A stretch of 64,000 nucleotides of DNA from Hanleya hanleyi (taxonomy: Eukaryota > Mollusca > Polyplacophora > Lepidopleurida > Hanleyidae), in NCBI GenBank assembly GCA_036873755.1, contig JAVTVY010020242.1:1-64000 (forward strand), given 5' to 3'. The notes under the pieces are model-generated. The model did no database searches. It was not told the DNA's origin and was given only the letters and a program-made list of their open reading frames with translations. Shown here piece after piece: positions 31,001 through 43,399 of this stretch. A program made the translations under genes and the position numbers. Positions within the stretch are counted from its first letter, which is position 1; every line of letters begins with the position of its first letter.

Positions 31001-34000
31001 ACATGCCAGTTCAGTTTCAGATTTTTAATAAAGTCATGGAGACATCCACATAAAACAACTAAAAATATGAGCGTTAACTGGGTGATGATTTGTGATTTGA
31101 TTCATCAAAAAGTGGCCAGAAAGCATCTCCAAATGGTCTAGAAACCCAGCGGCCCCTGGACCCACTCCTGAAGTGCTGGGATAGTCGGCCCCACAATTCT
31201 TTTATAGGCAAAGATTTATAGATATATTCAATTGCCAATACAACACGTTGCCACATTTATATGTATATGCCAGCAGTACCAATATCCTTTCAACCTTTGT
31301 CCGTCTTACAATTTTTCTACAAGAATCACTATATTAAAATTCAAGAAAAGCCAACGAAGTTTATAAGTTTATAGATCTACGTTCATGTCCACAGTGCCAC
31401 CCAATGATGAATAAAGCCAGGAAAGTACACAATGAGGCAGAATCCTTAAATCTGGCGAATGTAGAAGACATAGCGCTTAACCCATAACACTTCAATGGTT
31501 ATAGAGATATTGGAATTAAGTCGAGAATTCCAATTGTTGATATCACTGGCCATTTGGATTGCAAGAGATGTGAATTATAACACTGGGAATGCTATATCCA
31601 AGCTCAGCAACCTACAATACATCATCAATTACTTCTCCCTAATTAAGAAGTTCATTTCCATTTGTGTAAGAGAAATCTTGTTTTGAGACGCAAAAATGTA
31701 CCTCCATGTTTAAGCTAACACCACCAAAAGCCTTTCAGTCCTTCCTTTAGAAGTCATTTAGAAGACATGCATGTTACACAAGTTTACATATGTTGATGTC
31801 TATTGCGCCACCCGAGGATGAACAAAGGCCAGTAAAAACCTTCAGGCAAAAACCAAAGCCCAGAGGAGATCAAAATATTATATGGAGGTTTTGATGTTAA
31901 GTCAGATAATTCTGTTTTTTCATTTAAATGGTCATTTGCTTTGCACTGAAAGTGAATTATCATGTCAGCAATGCTATATATTTATGCTTGGCCAATAATT
32001 TTGAAAAATTACACCAATCAAATTTGTCAATTTCTATTTCACGAAGAACATCTTTTTAATTTTTATGCAAATTTGACTGTCCTTCAAAACCATTTTATAA
32101 TCAAATTTTATAGAAATCAAACACGCCGTTCAGCCTAAATCGTGTTACAATGCTACCTTTGCTCTGATTACAGTGCTACCCTGTGGTGAACAGTAGCTAC
32201 CAAATCACAACCAGACAGATTTCCCAGATAGCACACAAAGTTTGATCAAAAACTCTTTAGCGGCTTCAGAGATGTTCATGTTTAAAGTCGCGGTGGTCAG
32301 AGAATTGTATTTTTTTTTATGAAAAAGGTCATTAGGTTTTCAACGGAGGTGATTTATCGTGTCAGCCATGCTATATTTATGCTCGGCAACCTAAAAAAGA
32401 ACAATCTGCAAATTTTCTCGGATTAAATTGGGAATTTGCATTTCACGAATAACGTATTTTTGGGGGACATAAGAAAACGTGCCTTTATAGTTAAGCCAGC
32501 AATACCTATACCTTTTCAGCACATTGTCTATCTTTCAAGATCATTCTAATCAAATTTCATAGAAATAAAACAAGCCGTTCAGACGAAATCGTCAGAGAAA
32601 GGTTTCCGTATGCTCGAACTACAGAACCACCTAGTGGTAAACAGCGCCAATAAAAACACAACCAGAAAAAATTCCCAGTCCTAAGGAGAAAGCACACAAA
32701 TTTCTGACCCGAAAATATTAACGGTTTTAGAGATATTAACGTTTAAAGTCGCTGATCCGGCGGATGCGGCGAAGCCGTTTCTCATGAAAACATAAGCGCA
32801 TCCACTTTGTGGAAATGCTCTAAATATCAGACAGGGACACGTATGTTCATAGTCTACAAATCAACTTCATTCATATACATTATTAGAATCGACACTAGAC
32901 TTCATTCGTTACAAAATATAGTCGTCCAGGACTGTAAAATATTTGTGCTTGTTGTAAGCGACATAATCAGAGACATGTTTCCTGTGTCTTGGTAGTCTGG
33001 TGATGGAGAATGAACATGGATTCCATCTTTCGCAAAACGATTTTGAACAATTTACTACTTGCTTCTTTAGAAGTTTGCTTAATCGAATCTAAAATATCGT
33101 ATTTTCTCTCAAGCAAATTTCCTTTTTGATACATAATTTTCCCTTTTTCACCGAAAAGATAAGTAATTCTGATATTACTTCAGGCTTATGTCTAGTCAGT
33201 CTACCATAATGGTATATTTTGAATGGGGAAATAATATAAATTGCCGTTTTCGTGCATTTTTAGCGTTGTTATACCAGAGGAATATCGCAAAACAATTACC
33301 GTTTAGGAATTATATTTTGTAAAGCAACATTGTTGTGCAGTTGACAGCGGTGTTCGCTTTGTGATCTGTTGTCTGTGACGGTACTCACGAGTGCGCTGGT
33401 TTGAGTCCCAAGTGTGGCATTTTTTCCGATATAATATGATTTATGTCAAATTTTGCCCTAACAGATGCCAAAACGGCTTGCAATATGACCCACAGTACTT
33501 TCGAAAATATGACCTCTATCCGTCTACTAATATACTCCCATCATTTTGCTCTTATTACTTATTACCACACTTTTGTTAGAAACAATTGAGCATGTATATG
33601 CTGTAGACCGATACAATAAGATAAAAGAGCCTTATTTGGGTCATATTTACCGACTTGTAAGCGTTGTATATATGAAAAGCTATTGACCGCGTTAAAGCCA
33701 TACATGTTCAGGTCATCTACGGATTATATCTCAAGATTGGCCTAGAATATCACAAATTTGTTTCGCCTTATCACAATGATCGTCATATTTTAATTTGCTA
33801 AAGAAAAGACGTGCCGTACCGACGATTTCTCTCCCATCCAACCTTACGTGTTGTTGGTCTTATACCGTCATGATATATACTTGACCAATGTTTGTCTGAC
33901 CCACTCGCGTTATAACGAAGAAACCTGAACAGTCTTATCTTAACATTCCTCCGACACACTGATACTACTAATCTTTCTGGTGCATTTTGAAGGTATATTT

Positions 34001-34280
34001 TCGACTTGTTTTGATCGAACGTAAAAGTTTTTCGATCCGGAACTCAGTCCCGAATTTCATGGTTTGGATTGCATTTGGTTGTGAAACCTAGCTGTAAAAC
34101 GCCAAAGGTTTAGCCTTCACTTCCTTTTTATAAGAACTTCAGACTTATGCAGATCTAAAACACAATTTACAGATGCTAAACGCTGCGTTCTGGTGCATTC
34201 CGACAGAAGGATTATCGTATCACATTTGTCACTTTGTCCGGAAAACCATCAAAACTATAGTCCAGTGATAATTATTGTTT
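28087..34280. other. Flank F, third copy
   Basis: It matches 4940 to about 11140 nearly throughout, including the 35-bp array (29522-29688) and the degenerate 400-450-bp repeats (31340-32800). The last 380 bp of F are missing, joined directly to left-TIR sequence. No coding region is supported. Confidence 0.85.
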
Positions 34281-37280
34281 GGTAGGACTGGTTGGACTGG
34301 TTGACCTATATCTGTATTCTTCCGCGGTGATGCAGTCTGGCGGTGATGCGGTCTGCCTCCGGGTACAGAAAGTAATCCCAAATACGTGGATTTTCCTGAG
34401 AATGTTCGGCAATCTTCAGGGGCGAGAGGGGCCCCTAGAGGACTGATTGGGTCGAGTGAGGTGTCAAAGTGAAGCGCTTCTCCAGGGCCATCCAGCTATG
34501 GGTGGGTGCATGTAAGATTAGAATTTGTCCCGAAAATATAAAAAGCGGAACACGGACTTTACCCCTACAATAGGGGAAAACTCCTATCAACCCTATCCCA
34601 AAGGGCTAATATCGGTCCCTGGCTTATCGGAGCCTGCTGAGAGTGGTAGGGTGGGGAGTGGGTGTATGTAAATTCAGTATTTGTCCCGAAAATATAAAAG
34701 GCGGAACACGGACTTTTAACCCTACAATAGAGGAAAACACCTATCAACCCTATCCCAAAGGGCTAATATCGGTTCCCGGGCTTATCAGGGTCTGCCTATC
34801 AAGTCATGGGTGGGTGCATGTAAACTGAGGATTTGTCCCCGAAAATATATAACGCGGAACACGGACTTTACCCCTACAATAGGGGAAAACTCCTATCAAT
34901 CCTATCCAAAAGGGCTAATATCGGTCCCCCGGGGTTATCGGGGCCTGCTGAGAGAAGCAGGGTGGGTGTATGTAAAATGAGGATTTGTCCCCCGAAATAT
35001 AAAAAGCGAAACACGGACTTTACCCCTACAACAGGGGAAAACTCCTATCAACCCTGTCTAATGGGGGGCTAATATCGGTCTCCGGGCTTATCGGGGCCTG
35101 CCTATCAAGTCATGGGTGGGTGCATGTAAATTAGGGTACTCATCTTACATCCGGGTTTTTTCCATGTAGGCTACTGCGCAGGTCACGTGGTTTGGTGGGT
35201 CTGCGCAAGTGTTTGACGTCACTTCCGGTTTTCAGAATGACCGAAAAACTAACTCCGAACACAGAAGAGTTCCAATTTTTCCTTAGACCTTAGACGTATG
35301 GTCCGGATCTTCCATCCGGGTTTTCCTCGGCGCGGCCCGGTCGCACGCAGAGCGCGCGTTCACCGGCCGCACGCCTGCGCGGTTTATCCGGCCGCGCGCG
35401 CGCGGATTATCCGGCCGCACGCATGCGCGGGTGAATTTCGGGTCAAAAGGTCAAAGGTCACATCCAGGTCAAAAGATCAAAGGTCCCCCTTCCGGCAATA
35501 TCCGGCCCTCTCCGGGCCAATATGCGCATAGGGATGGGTGTCCGTCATGGCTCTGCAACCGTAGGAATGGGGTGTGGGATCCAGACGGACGTGTTTTATA
35601 GACCATGTCACACATGCGCGCCTATACGTAGCTCTACGGGTGTAGTCCGTGATACGTACTATTCTGATTGGTTAGTCCAAAAAGAGAGCAACAACAACAA
35701 CAACAAAGATTACAAGTCAATCCTTTTATTATCCCCTCCATCACAGCACAGCCACGCTGGAGGAACCGCTATGGGTGTGTTTACATGCGGATGTAACGTC
35801 ATAGTGACGTCATTCGCGCGCACACTAAGGACCCGAATGTACACACACTCGGCCCCATACTATAATGCTATGGCGTGAAGTTTACATGCGGATGTGACGT
35901 CATCTCCGATTGGAGCATTGCCGGAAGGGGACCTTTGACCTCTTGACCTCGATGTGACCTTTGACCTTTTAACCCGAAATTCACCCGCGCATGCGTGCGG
36001 CCGGATAACCAGCTCGCGCGCAGCCGGATAACCTGCGCAGGCGTGCGGCCGTTAAACGCGCGCGCTTTGTGCGGCCAGGCCGGGTCGGGCCGCGGCTGGG
36101 AAAACACGGATGGAAAATCCGGACCATACGTCTAAAGTCTAAGGAAAAATTGGAACTCTTCTGTGTTCGAAGGTAGTTTTTTGGTCATTCTGAAAACCGG
36201 AAATGACGTCACACACTTGCGCAGACCCACCAAACCACGTGACCTGCGCAGTAACCCCATGGAAAAAAAGCGTATGCAAGATGAGTACCCTAATTTTACA
36301 TGCACCCACCCATGACTTGATAGGCAGGCCCGATACACCCGGAGACCGATATTAGCCCCCCACTAGACATGGTTGATAGGAGTTTTCCCCTATTGTAGAG
36401 GTAAAGTCCGTGTTCCGCTTTTTATATTTTCGGGGGACAAATCCTCATTTTACATCCACCCACCTTGCTTCTCTCAGCAGGCCTCGATAAGCCCAGGGGA
36501 CCGATATTAGCCCTTTTGGATAGGGTTGATAGGAGTTTTCCCCTACTGTAGAGGTAAAGTCCGTGTTCCGCTTTTTATATTTTCGGGGGCAAATCCTCAT
36601 TTTATATGCACCCACCCATGACTTGATAGGCAGACCTCAATAAGCCCGGGAACCGATATTAGCCCTTTGGGATAGGGCTGATAGGGGTTTTCCTCTATTG
36701 TAGGGGTAAAGTCCGTGTTCCGCTTTTTATATTTTCGGGATAAATCCTAAATTTACATACACCCACTCCCCCACCCTACCTCTCTCAGCAAGCCCCGATA
36801 AGCCAGGGACCGATATTAGCCCTTTGGGATAGGGTTGATAGGAGTTTTCCCCTATTGTAGGGGTAAAGTCTGTGTTCCGCTTTCTATATTTTCGGGATAA
36901 ATCCTAATTTTACATGCATCCACCCACCCATGACTGTATGGTCCTGGAGGAGCACTTCACTTTGACACCTCGCGCGACCCAATCAGTCCAATGGGGCCCC
37001 TCTCGCCCCTGAAGATTGCCGAACATTCTCACGAAAACCCACGTGTTTGGGACTACTTTCTGTCCGCGGAGGCAGACCGCATCACCGCCAGACCGCATCA
37101 CCGTGGAGGAATACAGATATAGGTCAACCAGTCCTACCCAGGTCACGCCCGAGTCACGCCCGATTCACGCAGACCGGAAGTGACGTCATACTTGCGCAGA
37201 ACTCCTGCGCACACCACTTTCGGTTTCTCGCGTATGCACACTGACAGGAAAGCGACTTTAAAATGGTACTATATACTACT
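34281..37280. mobile_element. Internally deleted, MITE-like Polinton derivative (about 3 kb)
   Basis: A left-TIR arm (34281-35520, outermost 110 bp missing) and a right arm (about 35880-37280) are inverted copies of one another, both with the TATA-type array. The 360-bp core holds a remnant of the tail-anchored-gene promoter (35525-35660) and of the ATPase 3' region (about 35705-35790, with the GGGTGTGTTTACAT segment). It has no genes and would depend on a full element. The right end reads ATATACTACT followed by CACGAC, which nearly matches AACGAC to the left of E1. Confidence 0.8.
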
Positions 37281-39150
37281 CACGACCTTAATTTTCCCGC
37301 GATGTCGTGAAATTTTGTTTGAATAATTATGGCATCTTACAAAGTGACATTAAAGAGTAAACAATTCAAACATGATTCATGTGTGTAACTCGAACCAGTT
37401 GCACTTTAACGCCTCAATGAATCACCAATAACCTGATAAAGATTCGTAGATTTTTGACTGAATAAGTGACCCCATAACTCTCCTGCTCCGGCCATCTCTG
37501 TTGTGGTATGGAACGGGAATGTGAATATATGGTATCTTCAGATTGATTTGATTTTAGGTTAGACTTGTTGAATCTCGGGAATGTAGGTTCTTGTTTAGGA
37601 ATGGTTATATGGTGTGTCTAATATATTGGAGACATTTTCTGTGTTTTGGGGGACGGTTTCCTGACCGGTTACCCAACCGAAGTGAATATGACGGAGTTTC
37701 CTGAACATATTCATTTCTTAAAGAGAGTGTTGAGGAAAAAATAAATAATTTTATGGACATTTTTATGGGACCTTTGGGGATTTTATATTGCTGAAAAAAA
37801 TCGAATTGCCATGGAGAATACTTTAGGGCCTGATGAAATTAATGCCAATATACACTTGGATCCCGCTCATGCAGCAGGTTCTTCCCTGAGAACGTGAGCG
37901 ATATCCGGGGTGATATGGTGATCTATGTGGATTGGGTGTCCGAATTGCTGGGGATCTGTGAAGAGTCCGGAGGCACATTGGGTCTTTGACATTTGTCGTT
38001 AAATGTCCAGCGGGTGATTACCCTCATCAGGGTTGGGGTGGGGGGTTAAAATGTCGATAGAGGCCTCCTCTAACAAAACGGGGATGGGTGTTGTAGTGAC
38101 ACCCCCGGATGTATGTATGAAATGTACTAGATGGATCGGTTTCGATAGCTAGGTGGAAATTAACCTTGATCTAACCGTATATGGAAAGCAGACCTGTCCA
38201 TTCTTGCACATTGTGCCTGCGCACTGTTCGACCAGTGATGTGAGCACCAAGGAAATATGAAATAGATTGAACTGAGCTTATCATGAGAAGACTTGTATCA
38301 AAGGTGGCCTGGTTTACTGATGTTTTCTAGACGTTGATGCGCCATATAATAAGAAACTACTTACTCAAACTTGAGGAGTATTCCTAGATAAAGTTTGGGA
38401 AACCTCTTCAGCAACAAAACCTTTTTATTGTGATACCGTGTCGTTTTGGAAAAGAAATCGCTTTTCATTCGCACTGACGTTCCAAGAAATTTGCTTAGAG
38501 TAATGATAGTTCGTTTGGTCCACTATTCATATTCCAACACAGGTTGACCGAAGCCCAAAAAAAAGGTAATCCGTCGGAGATTCACGAACGGTCGAAAAAA
38601 TACTCAAGAATCAATCTTATTCGTCAGAACTACGCTGTTTAATTTTTTCACGAATGCACCAACCAATGAAGTCCAGACTGTATAACAGATATATTGAAAC
38701 ATAGGTGCTTAATGCGATCAAATAGTGAATATTAGGGTACCGCTTTATTGCCTGTGCACTATAGACGCATTACCCAACAAATGAAGCTCTCCCTCTCTTT
38801 TTTTCCCCCTTTTTCTGTTTTACATTATACTATCACAATTATTCTCATCAATTATCTTTCTTTACATATTCCGCGCTGTCATCGCTAACCTTTGTATTAT
38901 TATATTGTATATATATATATTATATCACATATTTCTGTTCTTCTGTGTAGTGGGGGACACTCTAGTGAGCCTCGTGCTTATTATGCTTCTAGTGCATACT
39001 CAATAAATTCCGTTTAACCCAGATTTTTCAGTGCCATGTTAGATAACTGTCATAAATGTCCACCTACAAATAATCTTATGTTCCGTGAATTGGTATATTT
39101 TCTTATAGACATGGGTTCAATTCTCACTGAGTCATTGGCTTGTATTATCT
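37281..39150. other. Unassigned non-coding region
   Basis: No gene is recognised. The segment 38440-38700 is a diverged relative of 5365-5625 in flank F (shared TTTTCATTCGCA, GATAGTTC, GGAGATT.ACGAACCGTCGAAA and TGCACCAACCA-like stretches). An AT-rich stretch with an AATAAA near 39000 could be the 3' end of an old transposon, but this is unsupported. Confidence 0.5.
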
Positions 39151-41440
39151 ATTTAACAAGAGCCCAAGGGGCTTCAATATACGCCCGTATATCTTGAATT
39201 ACATTGGTCCAAATTCAAGTTTGTTCAATAGCCTTGATTCCAATTGGTAGCTAGCAATCCAGAGAAAGGTCTACAATTTTGTGCTTCTGAGAATATAACA
39301 TATATCACATCTTATATGGGATGATAAACTAAAATGAGCTCAACTCTTGGTAACTAGTTGACCTTGGAGCAAGAGCCGAGAGCTCACATATCCCACACTG
39401 AAATCGACAATAGTCAACCACAAGAAAATAGTAGTTTTGCTGCAAATGGATTTCTTTCAAATGAGAAAATTTTTAATGAAGGAAGAAGAAACTGATGAAA
39501 TAAACCTTTGTTCTTGAGTTAATAAACAGGTATGAAGTTCATAAAGGACCCCTCTCCCCATTAAATTAGTAAATGTATGGTTTTTATTTCACAACAGTTT
39601 AACTAAATGTAGCTGTTTTAAACACGGGAGACAACTCCACAGGACAAATGCCATATATATGTAGGGGAGAGAACTCTGAATATTCCAACCTAACAGATAT
39701 AGTCAGCTAAACTTGATTCAGTTTTGGGGGACTGTGACCTTGACCTTTGACAAATTGATGTATGGCTCATCTTTGCCATGCGAGTAAGTATACTCAAAGT
39801 TTGGTACCAATCCATACCTTGAAACTAGAGTTATCGCATGGACAACAAATGTTAATGGATGAATGGACAGAACGCAGCCAACATCAAGATTGCATTACAT
39901 GACCTCGTCTTCGACAGGCATAGGAAAATGTGACTTTTAATGATTTCCTGATTTTGGGGTCACAGTGACCAGGACCTTTGACCTTGACCTAAATTTTGGT
40001 ACACGACACATTGTCTTAACTCAAAGTATCAATGGACACAAAAAAAATCATGATTTTTATGAATTTCATGATTTTGGGGGTCACAGTGACCTTGACGTTC
40101 GGCCTTAACGTACATTTTGGTATGTGACACATCATGTCCCACTAATGTATCCAGACACAAAAAAAGTAATTTTCAAAGATTTCTTGATTCTGGAGTCACA
40201 GTGACCTTGACTATTGACCTTGACTATTGACCTTGACCTAAATTTTGGTACATGATAAAACGTCTCCTCGTAATTTCTCAATGGACACAAAAACCATGAT
40301 TTTTAACAATTTCAAGATTTTGGGGTCACAGTGACCTTGACCTTTGACCTTGACCTACATTTTGGTGTGTGACACATCGTGTCCCCCTAATGTATCTACT
40401 GACACAAAAGAAATGTTATTTTTATAATTTCCTGATTTGGGGGTCACAGTGACCTTTGACCTTGACATAATTTTTGGTATGCGACACTTCATTTCCCCTA
40501 TTGAATTCACTCACAAAGAATTTGTAATTTTTAATGATTTCCTGATTTTTAGGTCGCATTGAGTTTTGACCTTGATTCTGGGGTCACAGTGATCTTGACT
40601 ACTGACCCGGGTCTAAATTTTGGTACATGACAAAATGGCTACCCGTAATTTGTCAATGGACTAAAAAGATCATTATTTTTAACAGTTTCACGATTTTGGG
40701 GTCACAGTGACCTTGACCTTTGACCTTGACCTACATTTTGATATGTGACACATCGTTTCCCCCTAATGTATCTACTGACACAAAGAAATGTTATTTTTAA
40801 TAATTTCCTGATTTTGGGGATACAGTGACCTTTGACCTTCGACCTTGACCTATATTTTGTTATGCAACACTTCATTCCCCCCTAATGAATCCACTCACCA
40901 AAAAATTGAAATTTTTAATGATTTCCTGATTTTTCGGTCACATTGGCCTTTGGCCTCTGACCGCGACCTACATTTGGTATGCAACATATCTTTCTCCCCT
41001 AGGGCATCCACTCATCAAAAATTAGAACTGTAGATAGAAAACTGTCAACGATTCATGATTTCCTGATTTTAGGCAACAGTGACCTTTGACCTCTGGCCGC
41101 GACCTCAATTTTGGTACGCGACACATCGTATCCACCTAGCGTATCCACTCACAAAAAAATTGTAACTATGGATAGAAAACGTCCACAGATATAGATCGGA
41201 CACGAACACTTCAGTGATTTCCCGTTTTTGTGGCCAGTGACCTTTGACCTCTGACCTTGACCTTCATTTTGGTACGCGACACATCGTCTCCCCATAGGGT
41301 ATCCACTCACCAAAAATTAGAACTGTAGATAGAAAACTGTTCCAGATATAAACCGGACACGACGGACGGACAGACGGACAGACGGACACACGGACGGAAA
41401 CCGCCATCACATAATACGTCCGCCTTTTGGCGGGCGTATC
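39150..41440. repeat. Fold-back/MITE-like element with tandem units rich in TGACCT half-sites
   Basis: Short inverted ends ATACGCCCG (39181) and CGGGCGTAT (about 41432) enclose ten or so diverged units of about 120-180 bp. Each reads roughly TTTCCTGATTTTGGGGTCAC, then AGTGACCTTGACCTTTGACC, then ATTTTGGTA..GACACATCGT. The right end has a (GGAC)n-type run (41357-41397). There is no ORF. It resembles non-autonomous repeats common in mollusc genomes (recollection, not searched). Confidence 0.6.
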
Positions 41441-41715
41441 AAAATAGCAGACGAAAGTACTTGCCAATCTGTTACTGATATGAAATGTAAGGGTTCGATT
41501 CCACATTCAGACCATCCATGGCACACAAAGTATACATTGAAACATATTTCAGTTCCTTGCGAAAGATAAGCGGTGAATAACTCCCGATGTTAGTTGCCAA
41601 TATGCAATCAACGATAATCTCCCACACTGCAAGATTGAATCACCCATGTCATTTAATCCTGCTTCCAGTACGCACTGAGAAACAAATAGTCTTGTCACAA
41701 CAGCTGATCTGAATC

Positions 41716-42834
41716 TTATATTTCACAGATAAGTTGTCTTGCATACGAATCACAGAACACATCAGCCCATTTGTAATTATAACCAGGCCAGAAAGAAAGG
41801 CAGTTTTGGCGGTCATCGTCCGGTTGTCCGAGTCCCCAGTTATCCATGACGTCTGACCGAATGTTTGAGGTTTGGTTGTTCTTTCCGAACCATTTCCACT
41901 GTCCTGATATATTCATGCCACTGGTCAGAAATCCGCTCTGAATATTCCTTTTTATAGCGGGATGTATATGCCGTAGATGTTTTTGGATTGCGTCGCGTTC
42001 GGCGACAGTTTCCACTGACACGAGCCTTGCCCCCTTTCGCTTACATTCCTTTTTGGCTTTATCATGGGTCATCCTTGCGATTGATCGCTTTCGAAAATAA
42101 TAACAACCCGTTTTCAGATTCGTGAACATCAACGGGCAAGTTTTCTTTTTGTTTCCTTTGTCCTCTCCTGTTACAGTTCCAGTTTTATCCTTTTTTTGAC
42201 AATCCGTGACTGGGCGCCAACTTATAATACGTGTGTTTGACAAGATTGTCTGTACTTCCAAGAGCTTCGTTTTTAAGATCCCCAAATTGAACTGGTTATC
42301 TCGCTGTCCAGCTTTAAGATTCTCGATGATATTTTCCATATCTTGTCTGCCAGCCTGCTCTCGGCTGTCTCGCCCAGATACAGTTCTAGTTTTGTCCTTT
42401 TGCTGGCATTCCGTGTTTGACAATGAGTTTGCCTGTACTTCCAAGAGCTTCGTTTTTAAGATCCCCAAATTGAACCGGTTATCTCGCTCTCCAGCTTTAA
42501 GATTCTCGATGACATTTTCCATTTCTTGTCTGATAGCCTTCTCTCGTTGTAGACCTTGCTCAATATTGAGAACGTAGGAATGTGACTCAACTGAGAAGTC
42601 ACATTTTCCATGATCAAGCGTATTCCCTAATATCGCTTTGATTTCCAACAATTCAGTCTGTAACTTGTTATTTCTCAATTGTTCATGACGTAAAGTAAGT
42701 TCCACATTCTCCATGCGTACAACCATTAATTCAATTGTTCTATCAGAATGCCTTTGTCGTTGGTGATATGGCACATTCCCACGAACAAACGACAATCCAA
42801 CCATCAATATATGAAGAAGGACCCGTGCATACAT
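41716..42834 (-). CDS. Secreted C-type lectin-domain protein with coiled-coil stalk (372 aa)
   Basis: This appears to be a host gene, open in one exon. Residues 1-19 form a signal peptide. A helical stalk (about 30-200) contains a 32-residue duplication (103-134 and 164-195, sharing NLGILKTKLLEVQ). Residues 233-372 are a long-form C-type lectin domain with six Cys (233, 244, 264, 345, 361, 370). It has a QPD motif (337-339), associated with galactose-type specificity, and WAD (356-358) in place of the usual WND. The Asp residues suggest partial Ca2+ binding. A soluble oligomeric pattern-recognition role is likely. The lack of introns could mean a retrocopy or a naturally intron-free gene. Confidence 0.9.
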   Translation of the reverse strand: MYARVLLHILMVGLSFVRGNVPYHQRQRHSDRTIELMVVRMENVELTLRHEQLRNNKLQTELLEIKAILGNTLDHGKCDFSVESHSYVLNIEQGLQREKAIRQEMENVIENLKAGERDNRFNLGILKTKLLEVQANSLSNTECQQKDKTRTVSGRDSREQAGRQDMENIIENLKAGQRDNQFNLGILKTKLLEVQTILSNTRIISWRPVTDCQKKDKTGTVTGEDKGNKKKTCPLMFTNLKTGCYYFRKRSIARMTHDKAKKECKRKGARLVSVETVAERDAIQKHLRHIHPAIKRNIQSGFLTSGMNISGQWKWFGKNNQTSNIRSDVMDNWGLGQPDDDRQNCLSFWPGYNYKWADVFCDSYARQLICEI

Positions 42835-43223
42835 GTTGTTAACTGAAACTAGTGTCTATAGATTACATGTAGATGTTTGATAGGAGCACTGTGATACCAG
42901 AGCCTTGTGCGAGCCAGGTCAAACCAAGATTTTGACGGCTCTAGTTACTTGAGCACATTTCTGAAGAAATATGAAACCAGCATGAAGCGGAATCATTCAT
43001 CAACACAAGGAGTTAATTGACAAAGAAGAGTCCGATGGTAAGACTTATCACCTACAATTATAGTTCCAAGATTTAAAATTTTTTATTTAGTATTGGTTGT
43101 TCGATTTGTGACATGCTAACATTATCTCTGAGCGAGCTATTTTATCGACAAAAAACAAAGAAAACTTGATGTAGCAAAGGCATGAAAGATTGTAAAAATA
43201 TATGAGGAAGAACATATCACAAT

Positions 43224-43372
43224 GTGGATGGTGGGTGCTGGGTACAAGATGGCGGCGTGTGTGGATGGTGGGTGCTGGGTACAAGATGGCGGCGTGTGTG
43301 TGGATGGTGGGTGCTGGGTACAAGATGGCGGCGTGTGGATGGTGGGTGCTGGGTACAAGATGGCGGCCTGTG
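43224..43372 (+). repeat. Minisatellite, about 36-42 bp unit, with YY1-type motif
   Basis: Four units of GTGGATGGTGGGTGCTGGGT plus ACAAGATGGCGGCGTGTG. Each contains AAGATGGCGGC, a consensus YY1 site. It directly precedes the TIR-type array at 43400. Confidence 0.8.
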
Positions 43373-43399
43373 GTTGGGTGGTGTGAGTGAGTGCAAGAA

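Noticed and set aside
41492..41502. Perfect B-box sequence GGTTCGATTCC
   Set aside because: No acceptor, D or anticodon stem could be paired around it, so I do not call a tRNA or SINE.
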